A stretch of 64,000 bases of DNA from JACCTU01 sp963848525 (GTDB lineage: Bacteria; Actinomycetota; Thermoleophilia; Gaiellales; Gaiellaceae): positions 1 through 64,000 of the forward strand of contig CAWKDZ010000004.1 in the NCBI GenBank assembly GCA_963848525.1, written 5' to 3'. Shown piece after piece: positions 52,506-61,565 of the stretch. Each line of letters opens with the position of its first letter. Position 1 is the first letter of the stretch. The position numbers and the translations under genes were made by a program. Under the pieces are notes generated by a model, which was given only the letters and a program-made list of their open reading frames with translations, was not told the origin of the DNA and did not search any database.

Positions 52506-53685
52506 CGCGCAGAAGGTATGCGGTCAGCACGAGCGCGAGGACGCGTGCGACCCGGTCCTCCTCGACGGCGCTCAGCGCGACGGGCCAGAGCGCGTACCAC
52601 GGGTTGAGCCACCCCTGCGCGAGTGCGAAGGCACCCGCCGCCAGCCCGAGGCGCGCGCGGCCGCGAAACGCCTGGAGCAGGAGGACCGCGTAGACGCACG
52701 CGAACCCGAGCGCGAGCGTGACGAGCACGGCGCGATGGCCGAGGCCCGCGTCGCCCAGGAGCTTCGCGAGCCCGAGCGCGCCGGTCGAGCGCGCCTGGCG
52801 AGAGAGCCCGGAGGCCGCGGAGAACCAGTCGACGCCGTACCGCGCGGTCGCGACCGCCGCGAGCACGAAGCCCGCGAGCAGGAAGCCGCGGACTCCGAGC
52901 GGAAGGCCGGCGCGGCGCCGCGCCAACCAGTGGAGCGGCAGCAGCACGAGCGGAACCCACTTGACCGAGATCGAGAGCGCCCAGGCGCCGCCGGCGAGCT
53001 GTGGCCGCCCCCGGTGCGAGAGGAGCAGCCCGCCGAGGACGAGCGCGATCATCCACGCGTCGTTGTGGCCGCCGCCGGCGAAATGGAGCGGGAGCAACGG
53101 GTTCCAGCCGACGAACGCCGCCGCGTACGAGGGCCGGGCCGCGAGCGCGGCCGCGCAGAGGACGACGGCGACCATCCCGAGTGCGGCGAGGGCCTTGAAC
53201 GCCCACGCGGCGGCGTCGCCCGAGTCGCCCGCCGCAGCGGCGACCAGCTCGCTCGCGAGCGTGAAGCCCGGGCCGTAGAGGCTCGTCGTGTCGTGCCATG
53301 AAGCACCCATGAGGTCGAAGGCCGGGTCCTCGGGGAAGTCGCTCGGCGGGTCGGCGTACGGGTTGGCGTCGTGCACCGCGCCGATGCGCCCGTACATCCA
53401 GTACGTGTAGACGTCCGTCGACAGCAACGCGGGCGCCACGAGCGGTGCCAGCTGCATCGCGATCGCGATCGCGACGACCGCGCGAGTCGGCGGAGGCCGG
53501 CGGGAGACGACGACGAGGCCGACGAGGTACGCGGCCAGCCCGCCCACGACCGCGGCGACGAGGGCCGTCTCCCACGCCCCGTCGGGACGGAGCGGCGAGC
53601 TCGTCGTCACGTCGGCGGTGATCGCGGCGGCGACGACGACCCCGAGAGCCGCAGCGCAGCCGGCGCCGAGTGCGAGCGCCTTCAT
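52489..53685 (-). CDS. MptB-like polyprenol-phosphomannose-dependent mannosyltransferase
   Basis: A 398-residue GT-C protein with about twelve helices. The signature loop is S-T-D-V-Y-T-Y-W-M-Y-G-R-I-G, followed by N-P-Y-A-D-P-P, which matches the alpha-1,6-mannosyltransferase MptA/MptB family of actinobacteria; G-G-G-H-N-D-A-W-M-I and S-I-S-V-K-W-V-P-L-V are also typical. The family uses polyprenyl-phosphate mannose outside the membrane to build mannan cores. ATG 53685 overlaps the upstream GT-C stop. This is one of the better lineage hints in the window. Confidence 0.8.
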   Translation of the reverse strand: MKALALGAGCAAALGVVVAAAITADVTTSSPLRPDGAWETALVAAVVGGLAAYLVGLVVVSRRPPPTRAVVAIAIAMQLAPLVAPALLSTDVYTYWMYGRIGAVHDANPYADPPSDFPEDPAFDLMGASWHDTTSLYGPGFTLASELVAAAAGDSGDAAAWAFKALAALGMVAVVLCAAALAARPSYAAAFVGWNPLLPLHFAGGGHNDAWMIALVLGGLLLSHRGRPQLAGGAWALSISVKWVPLVLLPLHWLARRRAGLPLGVRGFLLAGFVLAAVATARYGVDWFSAASGLSRQARSTGALGLAKLLGDAGLGHRAVLVTLALGFACVYAVLLLQAFRGRARLGLAAGAFALAQGWLNPWYALWPVALSAVEEDRVARVLALVLTAYLLRDVVPV

Positions 53686-55005
53686 CGCGCCCGGACGAGC
53701 CGCTCCGCTGCGAGCGGCAGGATCACCGCGGCGGTGACGACGAGCGGATCGATCGTGCGATACGCGGACGTCGCGAGCAGGAAGTCGATCTCGTCGGGAT
53801 TGCTCCAGTAGACCCAGACGAGGAAGACGAAGCCGAGCAGAACGCCGGCGATCGGCAGCAGCCACTCCCGCCGTCGTTCGCGGGCCCACCCGAGCACCGC
53901 GACGGCGAGGAGGAGCACGAGCGCGGGGAGCCAGTGTGCCGGGGTTCAGCGACTGCGCGACCAGCTCTTCGACCGTCGGCGCGACGCGCTCCGCGCGGTC
54001 GGCGAGAAAGCCTGGGTCGAACGCCTGCTCGAGCGAGGTCCGGGCGGGGACGTCGTGGACGGCGCGCCAGACCAGCCAGGGGACCGCTGCGAGGACCGTC
54101 GCGGCGGCCGCGCCCGCGACGCCGAGCACCGCGGGGCGGGCCCGAGCCGCGACGGCCACGACCGCGGCCGCGAGCAGGAGCTCCGGGAGCGCTTCCGTCT
54201 TGATCTGGGCCGCGGTGACCCCGCTGAGGGCCGCGAGGAAGAGCCAGAAGGGCTCGCGGCGGGCGACCCAGCCGATCAGGGCGAGGACGAACAGCGCGAC
54301 GTAGTACGCGAGCGGCAGGTCGGCGACGCCACCCTGCACCTGGCGCCAGAGCTCGGGCGAGAGCACGAGCAGCAGGAGGGCCGGCGCGAGCAACAGCGGT
54401 CGGACATGTCCCCAGAGGAGGCGGGCGACAGCGGCGACGAACGCCGCCGTGAGCAGGCCGAGCTGAGCGCACATCACGCGGACGTCGATCGAGCCCGCTG
54501 CCTGCACGTTCAGGCTCGACACGATCGACCACCAGAGCGGATAGTCGGGGACGCCGAACGTCACGTAGTCCCCGTTCAGGACGAACAGCCGCTCGTCGAG
54601 GCCGTGCTCCCAGAGCGCGAGGCCCTTCGGCAGCCAGATTCCCCAGGCGTCGTCGAGCCACGGCGAGGAGCGGAAGCCGCCGACGACGCCGAGCGCGCAG
54701 ATCGCGGCGACGACGGCCAGGCCCGCGGCCGCGAGCGGCGGAACGTCGACTGCGCCTCGAGCCGGCGGCTCCGAGCCGCGAGCCCGGACCAGCCCGACGG
54801 CGACGAGCCCGAGAACGACGACGGCGACGAGCGGCCACGACAGCCGCAGGCCGACGATCGTGGCGAAGAAGAGGAGCGTGCCGACCGCGCCTGCGCCGAC
54901 GAGCAGGGCGAGCCCAGCCCACGAGACGTGCCAGCGCGGTCGCCCGAGCAGGGCGAAGCCGGCCGCGACGAACGCGACGTTGACCGCGACGACGCCGGCG
55001 ATCAC
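53682..55005 (-). CDS. GT-C-type membrane protein, module 2, one frameshift near 53942
   Basis: About 440 residues; paralogue of 28451-29839. The loop has D-D-A-W-G-I-W-L-P-K-G-L-A-L-W-E and V-P-D-Y-P-L-W-W-S-I-V, followed by G-V-A-D-L-P-L-A-Y-Y and I-K-T-E-A-L-P-E. One extra base in a G-run near 53942 breaks the frame; restoring it gives L-N-P-A-H-W-L-P-A-L-V-L-L-L and an intact C-terminal half. GTG 55005 overlaps the stop of the small gene, the same coupling as in module 1. Confidence 0.7.
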
Positions 55006-55348
55006 TCGCCGGCCAGCGGCACGACGACGCCGTCTCGGTACGTGAAGACCACCGACGCCCGCTCGACGTCGAGCACCGGCAGCTGCCGCCACAGGTAGAG
55101 CTGCGCCGGCCGCCTTCAGGTTGCCCTGGACGAGCGGCGAGGCCTGCGGCGCGCTGGTCGCGTACAGCGCCTCGGGCTCCATCGTCTCGGCAGCGTCCGT
55201 CAGCGCGCCGGGGTCGAGCGGCACGTCGAATCGCGGCGTCCGGGCCGTCGCCGCCGGCACCGGCCAGCCGGTACAGCGGGTTGTCGGACCAGGGCACCAG
55301 GCCGACAGCGAGGACTGCCACGACGACTGCGGCCGCTCTAGCCCACAC
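55002..55348 (-). CDS. Small membrane-anchored partner protein, module 2, two frameshifts
   Basis: About 115 residues after frame repair: an N-terminal helix (A-A-A-V-V-V-A-V-L-A-V-G-L-V-P-W), then D-V-P-L-D-P-G-A-L-T-D-A-A-E, A-L-Y-A-T-S-A-P-Q-A-S-P, and finally Q-L-Y-L-W-R-Q-L-P-V-L-D-V-E with V-V-F-T-Y-R-D-G. Size, anchor and position match the small gene 29836-30270. ATG 55348 overlaps the upstream gene's stop by 11 bases. Breaks lie near 55262 and 55110. Confidence 0.6.
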
Positions 55349-57018
55349 TGACGTTGAGCGGACGCGAGAGCGTGAACGTGTCGCCTTGGCTGATGTCGTC
55401 GAGCCAGTTCGCGGCGACGCCGACCCGGTAGGTCCACTCGCCGCGGCCCGGCGTCGGGATGAACACGCCGTTCCTCGCGCGTCCGGCTCACCTCGTCCAT
55501 CTCGATCGTGCAGCGGGGCGCGTGCCCGGTCGGCTCGCAGAGGATGCCCTCGCGGATGACGCGGGGATCACCGGGGTCGAGGGTGTAGTTGGACGGCGAC
55601 TGGTAGACGATCATGAACGTGTCCGCGCCCCAGCGCTTCGGGGCGCGCCAGCGCAGGTCGAGGCCCCCCTCGACCGCGGTCACGGACAAGCCGAAGTCGC
55701 GCTCGACCGGGAGGAAGAGCGAGCGGAGCGGCAGTTTTGCCGCGCGCGTCCCGTCCGACGGCGGCAGCGCAGCAGAGGCGACGAGGGGCACTGCCAGCGC
55801 CACCGCGACGACCGCGACGACCGGCCGTGGCCAGCGCACGACGCGCAGCGGCACGGCGAACCGCTCGGCGAGCCGCATCCCCCAGACCGGGACGAGCAGC
55901 GGGAGCGAGACGACGAGGAAGAAGTACGCCGGCCACGCGGGCATCAGCAGCCGCCAGATGCTCGCGCGTCTCGACGTTCACCGCCGGCGACGAGCCCTTG
56001 ACGACGAAGAAGGCCGAGAGCCAGACGGCGAGGAACGCCGCCTTCGGCACCGAGCGGCGCGCGACCGCGATCGCGCCGGCGACCGGCAGGTACTCGAGCA
56101 GCCGGGCGCTCCAGAAGTACTCGCGGAAGCCGAGGAACTGCTGGTTGAGCTGCTCCCGGTCGAGCGGGACGAAGTCGCGGGCCTGCTCCCACCACGACAC
56201 CTGGCTCGGGTGCGGCACCTGCTCGGCCGCGAGCAGCCGCGGCTCGAGCGCGAGGATCGAGATGCCGGTGCCGCGGTACTTCCAGAGCACGAGCGTCACG
56301 ACGGCAGGCACCAGCGCGAGCGCGAACTCGAGCCCGGCGCGCCACCGCCGCACGAGGGCGAAGGCGACCAGGGGAGCGAACACGAACAACCCGTTCGCGG
56401 GCTTCAACCCGATCGCGAAGCCCGTGACGACGCCTGCGGCCAGCACGTCGCCGCGGCCGGCCCCGTCGATCGCCCGCACGACGAACAGCGCCGCGACGAG
56501 CACCAGCACCATCGACGGGTAGTCGCCGAGCGCGGTCAGCCCGAGCACCTGCGGCAGCGTCTGCTCGTTCCAGCGCTCGTGGTAGCGGTCGACGAAGAGC
56601 GGCTGGACCAGGAACGGCGCGGCGATCCACGCCCCGGCGGCGAGGTAGCCGAGCAGCCGCCCGCCGATCCGCGCCGCGATGAAGTAGGTGCAGAGGAGGG
56701 CGATCGGGCCGAGCACCAGCACCTGGAGGAGGACGATCACCGGCAGCCCGTCGAGGAAGTCGGGCCCGGCGAGGAACGCGAGCGGCGCGAACACGTACGG
56801 CCACAGGTAGCCGACCATCGTCTCGGGAATCCGCCCGTGCGACAGCTCCCAGGCCGAGGTGTAGAACCAGGTCTGGTCGCCGCCCTGGTAGAAGAGCCAG
56901 CCGTTCCGCTGGACGCTCAGCGCGAAGAGCAGGAGGACGAGCCACTGCACCGCGACGAGCGGCGCGAGGACGATCCAGGGCTCGTAGCGGCCGAGCGCTT
57001 TAGAGCTCGACTCACCAC
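55338..57018 (-). CDS. GT-C membrane protein with C-terminal Fn3-like domain, frameshifted
   Basis: About 560 residues. The N-terminal three quarters are a GT39-like membrane domain: F-Y-Q-G-G-D-Q-T-W-F-Y-T-S-A-W in loop 1 and a R-Y-H-E-R-W-N-E-Q loop. The C-terminal 120 residues are soluble and beta-rich (G-G-L-D-L-R-W-R-A-P-K-R-W-G-A-D-T-F, then W-T-Y-R-V-G-V-A-A-N-W and D-T-F-T-L-S-R-P-L), like a fibronectin type III domain. Frameshifts near 55965 and 55485. No start codon is in frame near the N-terminus; GTG 57018 or 57015 requires one further indel. It begins just after structured element copy B. Confidence 0.65.
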
Positions 57019-57030
57019 GAACCGCTGTGT

Positions 57031-57145
57031 CGCCGGGCCGCGCTGGGCGGCGCGATGCCGCGTCCTCAGTCGCGCCCGTATCACTACGGATACGGGCGCT
57101 CCCTGCGTCCTTGCCTCGCACCACCCAGCGCACCCCGACGACGAG
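57031..57145 (-). ncRNA. Structured repeat element, copy B (candidate leader RNA)
   Basis: Reverse-strand partner of 26242-26357, about 115 bases with seven or so differences and one deleted base. The basal stem and apical hairpin are both kept; in the apical stem U-G of copy A becomes C-G here, and in the basal stem C-G becomes U-G, changes that preserve pairing. On the minus strand it ends about 13 bases before the likely start of the GT-C/Fn3 gene. See findings for the alternative readings. Confidence 0.6.
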
Positions 57146-57174
57146 GATCCGTCATGAGCCGAGCTCTGACGCGC

Positions 57175-58107
57175 TCAGCGACTCGCATACGCCGCGGCGT
57201 GCTCGCGGTACCAGGCGACCGTGCGGGCGATGCCGTCGCGGAACGGCGTCCGCGCCTCGAACCCGAACAGCTCCTTCGCACGCGTGGTGTCGAGCTTGCG
57301 GCGCGGCTGGCCGTTCGGCTTCGACGTGTCCCAGACGATCTCGCCGTCGAAGCCCGTGGCCTCGGCGATGACGTGGGCGAGCTCCTTGATCCGGATCTCC
57401 TCGCCCGTGCCGAGGTTGACCGGCTCGCTCCCGTCGTAGCGGAGCGACGCCAGCGCGATTCCGTCGGCGCAGTCCTCGACGTAGAGGAACTCGCGCGTCG
57501 GCGAGCCGTCGCCCCAGAGCACGACCTCGCTCTCGCCGCGCGCCTCGGCCTCGAGCATCTTGCGGATCAGCGCGGGGATCACGTGCGAGGTCTCGAGGTC
57601 GAAGTTGTCGGCAGGCCCGTAGAGGTTCACGGGCAGGAGGTAGATCGCGTGCAGCCCGTACTGCTCGCGGTAGGTCTGCGCGCCGACGAGCAGCGACTTC
57701 TTCGCGACGCCGTACGGCGCGTTCGTCTCCTCCGGGTAGCCGTTCCAGAGATCGTCCTCGCGGAACGGCACCGGGGCGAACTTCGGGTACGCGCACACCG
57801 TCCCGAGCACGACGAGCTTGTCGACGCCGTGCAGGCGCGACTGCTCGAGCACGTGCGCGCCCATCATCAGGTTCGCGTACCAGTAGCGGCCCGGGTTGGC
57901 GCGGTTGGCGCCGATCCCGCCGACCTCGGCCGCGAGGTGCAGCACGAGCTCCGGCTTCGTGTCGTGGAAGAGGCGCTCGGTGTCCTCCCAGCGCGTCAGG
58001 TCGTAGTCGCGGCTGCGCGCGACGATCGGGTCGATCCCGTCCGCCTGGAGCCGCTCGACGACGTGCGTTCCGAGGAACCCGCCGCCGCCGGTGATCAGCG
58101 TGCGCAT
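57175..58107 (-). CDS. fcl: GDP-L-fucose synthase
   Basis: A 310-residue SDR with dual epimerase-reductase function (GDP-4-keto-6-deoxymannose to GDP-L-fucose). NAD(P) site G-G-G-G-F-L-G-T-H; L-A-A-E-V-G-G-I-G-A-N loop; V-C-A-Y-P-K and P-Y-G-V-A-K-K with the catalytic Ser-like/Tyr/Lys positions; L-L-P-V-N-L-Y-G-P-A-D-N-F-D is the family signature. Gmd lies 4.4 kb away at 62512-63498. ATG 58107 is 3 bases from the stop of the next SDR gene. Confidence 0.88.
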   Translation of the reverse strand: MRTLITGGGGFLGTHVVERLQADGIDPIVARSRDYDLTRWEDTERLFHDTKPELVLHLAAEVGGIGANRANPGRYWYANLMMGAHVLEQSRLHGVDKLVVLGTVCAYPKFAPVPFREDDLWNGYPEETNAPYGVAKKSLLVGAQTYREQYGLHAIYLLPVNLYGPADNFDLETSHVIPALIRKMLEAEARGESEVVLWGDGSPTREFLYVEDCADGIALASLRYDGSEPVNLGTGEEIRIKELAHVIAEATGFDGEIVWDTSKPNGQPRRKLDTTRAKELFGFEARTPFRDGIARTVAWYREHAAAYASR

Positions 58108-58109
58108 CG

Positions 58110-59258
58110 CTAGCCGGTCTTGACGGTGGGCGCCGTGTAGGGGAGCCAGTCGACGCGCCCGAGCCAGCGCTCGCGGTTGTCCGCGTACCACCGGATCGTC
58201 TTGCGGATGCCTTCCTCCCACGAGACCTGCGGCTCCCAGCCGGTCTCGCGGTTGAGCTTCTCGTAGCCGACGCGGAGCGCCATCACGTCCGTGACGCCCG
58301 GGCGAAGGCGCTCGGGGTTCGTGACGATCGTGCGGCCGCTCCAGTGCCCGTCCTCCTCGCCGATCCGGAGGATCAGGTCCGCCCAGTCGGCCATCGACAC
58401 GTTCGCGCCCTGGCCGTACACGTAGAGGTCGCCGGGAACGCCCTTCGCCGCGACCATCAGGTGGCCGCGCACGCCGTCCGTGCAGAAGCAGAAGTCGCGC
58501 AGCGGCTCGAGCGCGCCGAGCTCGACGTGCTCGCGCTCGAGCGCCTGCGTGATGATCGTCCCGGTCACGTAGCGCGGGTTCTGCCGCGGGCCGTAGTTGT
58601 TGAACATGCGAGTGACGACGCCCGGCACGCCGTACGCGTCGTGGTAGTTCATCGTCAGGAAGTCGGCGGCGACCTTCGCGGTCGCGTAGATCGACTTCGG
58701 GTTGATCGGGGAGCGCTCGTGCAGGATCAGCGAGCCCTCCTCGTCGAAGTCGTGGTGGTGTGCGACCGCCTCGCGCGGGTTGCCGTACTCCTCGGAGGTG
58801 CCGGCCGTGTCGAACTTCTCCAGCTCGAGCTCGTAGTCGACGACGGACTGGAGCAGGTTCAGCGTCCCGACCGTGTTCGTCATCACAGTCTCGTACGGCC
58901 TGTGCCAGGACTCGCCGACGTGGGCCTGGGCGCCGAGGTGGAAGACGTAGGGCTTGTCGGGCGCCTGCTTGAGCTGGCGCGTGAGCAGGTCGATCGAGTG
59001 CCGGTCGGTCAGGTCGGCCCAGTGGACCTTCAGTCGCGGCCGGATGTGCCCGATGTTGTTGAGCGCGCCGCTCGAGGTCGCGCGCACGAAGGCGTGGACG
59101 TGCGCGCCGAGCTCGCAGAGCGCCTCGGTCAGGTGCGAGCCCATGAAGCCGTCGGCGCCGGTCACGAGCACGGTCCGGTCGTTGTAGTAGGAGGCGAACT
59201 CCTCGCGCAGCTGCGCGAGCGACTCCTCTGTCCAGACCGAGTCGTTCGTGTTCGCCAT
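58110..59258 (-). CDS. NDP-sugar 4,6-dehydratase-like SDR
   Basis: A 382-residue SDR: G-A-D-G-F-M-G-S-H-L-T-E NAD site, T-S-E-E-Y-G with the Thr and Glu of 4,6-dehydratases, Y-A-T-A-K-V-A-A for Tyr/Lys, and R-M-F-N-N-Y-G-P-R-Q-N. It resembles dehydratases annotated as GDP-mannose-, CDP-glucose- or UDP-GlcNAc-type (LegB-like); the substrate is open. It has an unusual 25-residue N-terminal extension. ATG 59258; divergent from the flippase gene. It is probably cotranscribed with the fucose synthase. Confidence 0.78.
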   Translation of the reverse strand: MANTNDSVWTEESLAQLREEFASYYNDRTVLVTGADGFMGSHLTEALCELGAHVHAFVRATSSGALNNIGHIRPRLKVHWADLTDRHSIDLLTRQLKQAPDKPYVFHLGAQAHVGESWHRPYETVMTNTVGTLNLLQSVVDYELELEKFDTAGTSEEYGNPREAVAHHHDFDEEGSLILHERSPINPKSIYATAKVAADFLTMNYHDAYGVPGVVTRMFNNYGPRQNPRYVTGTIITQALEREHVELGALEPLRDFCFCTDGVRGHLMVAAKGVPGDLYVYGQGANVSMADWADLILRIGEEDGHWSGRTIVTNPERLRPGVTDVMALRVGYEKLNRETGWEPQVSWEEGIRKTIRWYADNRERWLGRVDWLPYTAPTVKTG

Positions 59259-59268
59259 GATCGGAAGG

Positions 59269-60744
59269 ATGCGGACCAGCCGCGACGCTGAGACTACCGC
59301 CCCGGTCCGCCGGAGCGCCCTCGCTAGCGGAATCCTTACAGGGCTCTCGGCGCTCGTCCTGAGCGCGTCGGCGGCGGTCGGCGCGGCCATCCTCGCGCAC
59401 AAGTTCGGGCGTGACGCCGCGACCGACGGGTTCCTCGCCGCGTACGGCGTCTACGTGACCCTGACGCTCGCCGCGCAGGCGCTGCGGCTGACCGCGGTCC
59501 CCGAGCTGACGCGCACGAACGGTGCCGTCGCAGGGTCGTACGCCGCTGCGATCCTGGTTCTCGGCGTGCCCGGGACGTTGCTCGCGTGGGTCCTGCGCGA
59601 GCCGCTCGCGGAGCTCCTGACCGGGAAGCTGCCGGAGGAGGCGGCCACTCTCGCCGCGGAGGCGCTGCCCTGGCTCGTCGGCGCCGCCGTGGGGCAGGTG
59701 CTCGCCGCGCTCGCCGCCGCGACGCTCGCCGCGCGCGACCGCTTCGTGGCCGCCGCGGTCGGGTTCTCGCTCGGCGGGGTCGCGGGGCTCGTCGTCTTCA
59801 TCTGGCTGGCGGACGAGCACGGGCTGGTCTCGCTCGCCTGGGGGCTCGCGGTCAACGCCGCGATCGCGCTGGCGGTCCCGCTCGGCGCGCTGCTTGTGGC
59901 TCAGAGCCACAAGCTCGAGTTCGGCGGCGTCGGGCGGCGGCTCGCGCTGCTCGCCGAGGCGGCCGCCGTCCCGGTCGCGCTCCAGGCGCTCTATCTCGTT
60001 GCACTGCGCGGCGCGTCGGCGCTCGGTGTCGGGTCGGTCACCTCGCTCTCGTTCGCGTACTTCTTCGCCGCAGTGCTCGTCGCTGCGACCGCGACGTCGC
60101 TCGCGATCATCTCGACCGCGGAGCTGACCCGGCGCGGCGTCGCGGGGGAGGAGGCGGTCTCGCACGTCGTGCACGGCGCCTGGGTCAGCCTGCCGCCGAT
60201 CGCCGCGGCCGCGGGCGTGTTCGCGCTCGTCGGCGACCAGATCGCGGCGTTCGTGCTCGGGGACGCGTACTCGGGCGCGGTGGGCGCCCAGCTTGCGCGC
60301 TTAGTCGTCGTGCTCGCGCCGTGGATGGTCGGCGCGGTCGGCTTCTCGCTCGCGTTCCCGCTGCTGTACGTGCTCGAGCGGAGCCGCGTGCTCGTGCCGG
60401 TGGCGCTCGGCGCGCTCGCCGTGCACATCCCGCTCTCGCTCCTGCTGCGCTCGATCTGGGGGCTCGAGGGCCTCGCGCTCGCGCTCGGGATCTCGACGCT
60501 CGCGGTGCTTGGTGCGCTCCTGTTCGCACTCTCGCCGCGGGCGCTGCTCGACGCCGCCGGCTCGCTCGCGCGGGTCGCGGCCTGGGTCGGGGCGATCGCC
60601 GCCCTCTCGTTCGGGGTCTTCGCGCTCGTCGCGAGCGACGCGGTCGCGGCCGCGGGCGGCCTCGGCGCGTACGCCCTCTTGCTGGCGCTCTTCCGCCCCC
60701 GCGGGCTACGCGAGGCGTGGGGCTACGTGCGCGAGCTGCACTGA
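59269..60744 (+). CDS. MurJ-like MOP-superfamily flippase
   Basis: A 491-residue protein with about fourteen helices, of the MurJ/MviN kind: L-A-H-K-F-G-R-D-A-A-T-D-G-F-L-A-A-Y-G at the first loop, and later S-V-T-S-L-S-F-A-Y-F. A second type of flippase beside the Wzx at 34489, so it may serve a different lipid-linked glycan. Start ATG 59269 or 59257; the former avoids overlap with the divergent start. The 98 bases after its stop hold the tandem repeat at 60789. Confidence 0.82.
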   Translation: MRTSRDAETTAPVRRSALASGILTGLSALVLSASAAVGAAILAHKFGRDAATDGFLAAYGVYVTLTLAAQALRLTAVPELTRTNGAVAGSYAAAILVLGVPGTLLAWVLREPLAELLTGKLPEEAATLAAEALPWLVGAAVGQVLAALAAATLAARDRFVAAAVGFSLGGVAGLVVFIWLADEHGLVSLAWGLAVNAAIALAVPLGALLVAQSHKLEFGGVGRRLALLAEAAAVPVALQALYLVALRGASALGVGSVTSLSFAYFFAAVLVAATATSLAIISTAELTRRGVAGEEAVSHVVHGAWVSLPPIAAAAGVFALVGDQIAAFVLGDAYSGAVGAQLARLVVVLAPWMVGAVGFSLAFPLLYVLERSRVLVPVALGALAVHIPLSLLLRSIWGLEGLALALGISTLAVLGALLFALSPRALLDAAGSLARVAAWVGAIAALSFGVFALVASDAVAAAGGLGAYALLLALFRPRGLREAWGYVRELH

Positions 60745-60788
60745 CGGCCGGAGATCCTGGGGACAAGTCGGCACGCTTTTGTCACACG

Positions 60789-60827
60789 CAGTGCCAGACA
60801 CAGTGCCAGACACAGTGCCAGGCACTG
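60789..60827. repeat. Three tandem CAGTGCCAGACA units ending in a palindrome
   Basis: CAGTGCCAGACA occurs twice in tandem (60789-60800 and 60801-60812), and a third unit becomes CAGTGCCAGGCACTG (60813-60827), which is a palindrome but for its centre base. It lies between convergent genes ending at 60744 and 60843, as the palindrome at 21701 does. REP-like or terminator function is inferred. Confidence 0.6.
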
Positions 60828-60842
60828 CGGCCCGCGACCCGC

Positions 60843-61565
60843 TCAGCCCCGGCGGCGGAAGCGCAGGCCCGTCCGCCGGCGCGCGAGCTCGACCGCGCGC
60901 AGGCCGACTCGCGTCGAGAAGACGCGGTGCCGCACCGAAGCGACCGCACGGGCGGGCGTGCCGAGGTACGCGAAGCTCATCCCGCCGCCGATCCGCTCTC
61001 CCTCCCAGTCGAAGGACGGCAACCCTTCGGCCAGCTTGCGAACGACGACCGTCCGGTAGCCGACCGCTCCCTCGACCTCCCACTGCGGCTGCGCCTGGAG
61101 CGCGTCGACGAGCGCACGCACCGGCGGCATGTACGCGTCGTCGAGCAGGACGCGGCCGCCGATCCGGACGTGCGGCGCGGCGAACCACCAGTCGAGCACC
61201 GGATACGGAAAGCCGTGCGCACCGTCGACGAGGACGAGGTCGAGCGCCCGCGCCTCGAGCCGCGGGAGCACCTCGTGCGAGAGGCCGAGCTCGAAGCGCA
61301 CGCCGCCGGCGTCGATGCCGCGACGCCCGCACTCGGCGCGGAAGCGCTGCTCCTCGTCCGCGGCGGGCGTGACGGCGACGTGCTCCGCGCCGCCGGCCGC
61401 GAACACGAGCGTCGACGCACCCGACCCCGTCTCGAGCGTCGCCATCCCCGGCCGCACCTCGCGCTCCAGCCACTCGAGCGCGGGCCAGGCGAGCCCCCAA
61501 TACTCGGAGCCCTCGGCGTGCAGCCCGGGCGGCTCGCGGCGCAGCTGCTCGACGAGCGAAGTCAC
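60843..61565 (-). CDS. Class I SAM methyltransferase
   Basis: A 240-residue methyltransferase: L-E-T-G-S-G-A-S-T-L-V-F in motif I, then L-D-L-V-L-V-D-G-A-H-G-F-P-Y and G-G-R-V-L-L-D-D-A-Y. The D-G-A-H segment resembles Methyltransf_24-type enzymes of polysaccharide loci. GTG 61565 overlaps the next gene's stop (GTGA). The C-terminus is Arg-rich. Confidence 0.75.
   Translation of the reverse strand: MTSLVEQLRREPPGLHAEGSEYWGLAWPALEWLEREVRPGMATLETGSGASTLVFAAGGAEHVAVTPAADEEQRFRAECGRRGIDAGGVRFELGLSHEVLPRLEARALDLVLVDGAHGFPYPVLDWWFAAPHVRIGGRVLLDDAYMPPVRALVDALQAQPQWEVEGAVGYRTVVVRKLAEGLPSFDWEGERIGGGMSFAYLGTPARAVASVRHRVFSTRVGLRAVELARRRTGLRFRRRG

Noticed and set aside
57175..60174. Minus-strand 999-codon frame ending in the fucose synthase
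   Set aside because: Only the last 310 codons have SDR motifs; the remainder shadows the neighbouring SDR and the flippase.
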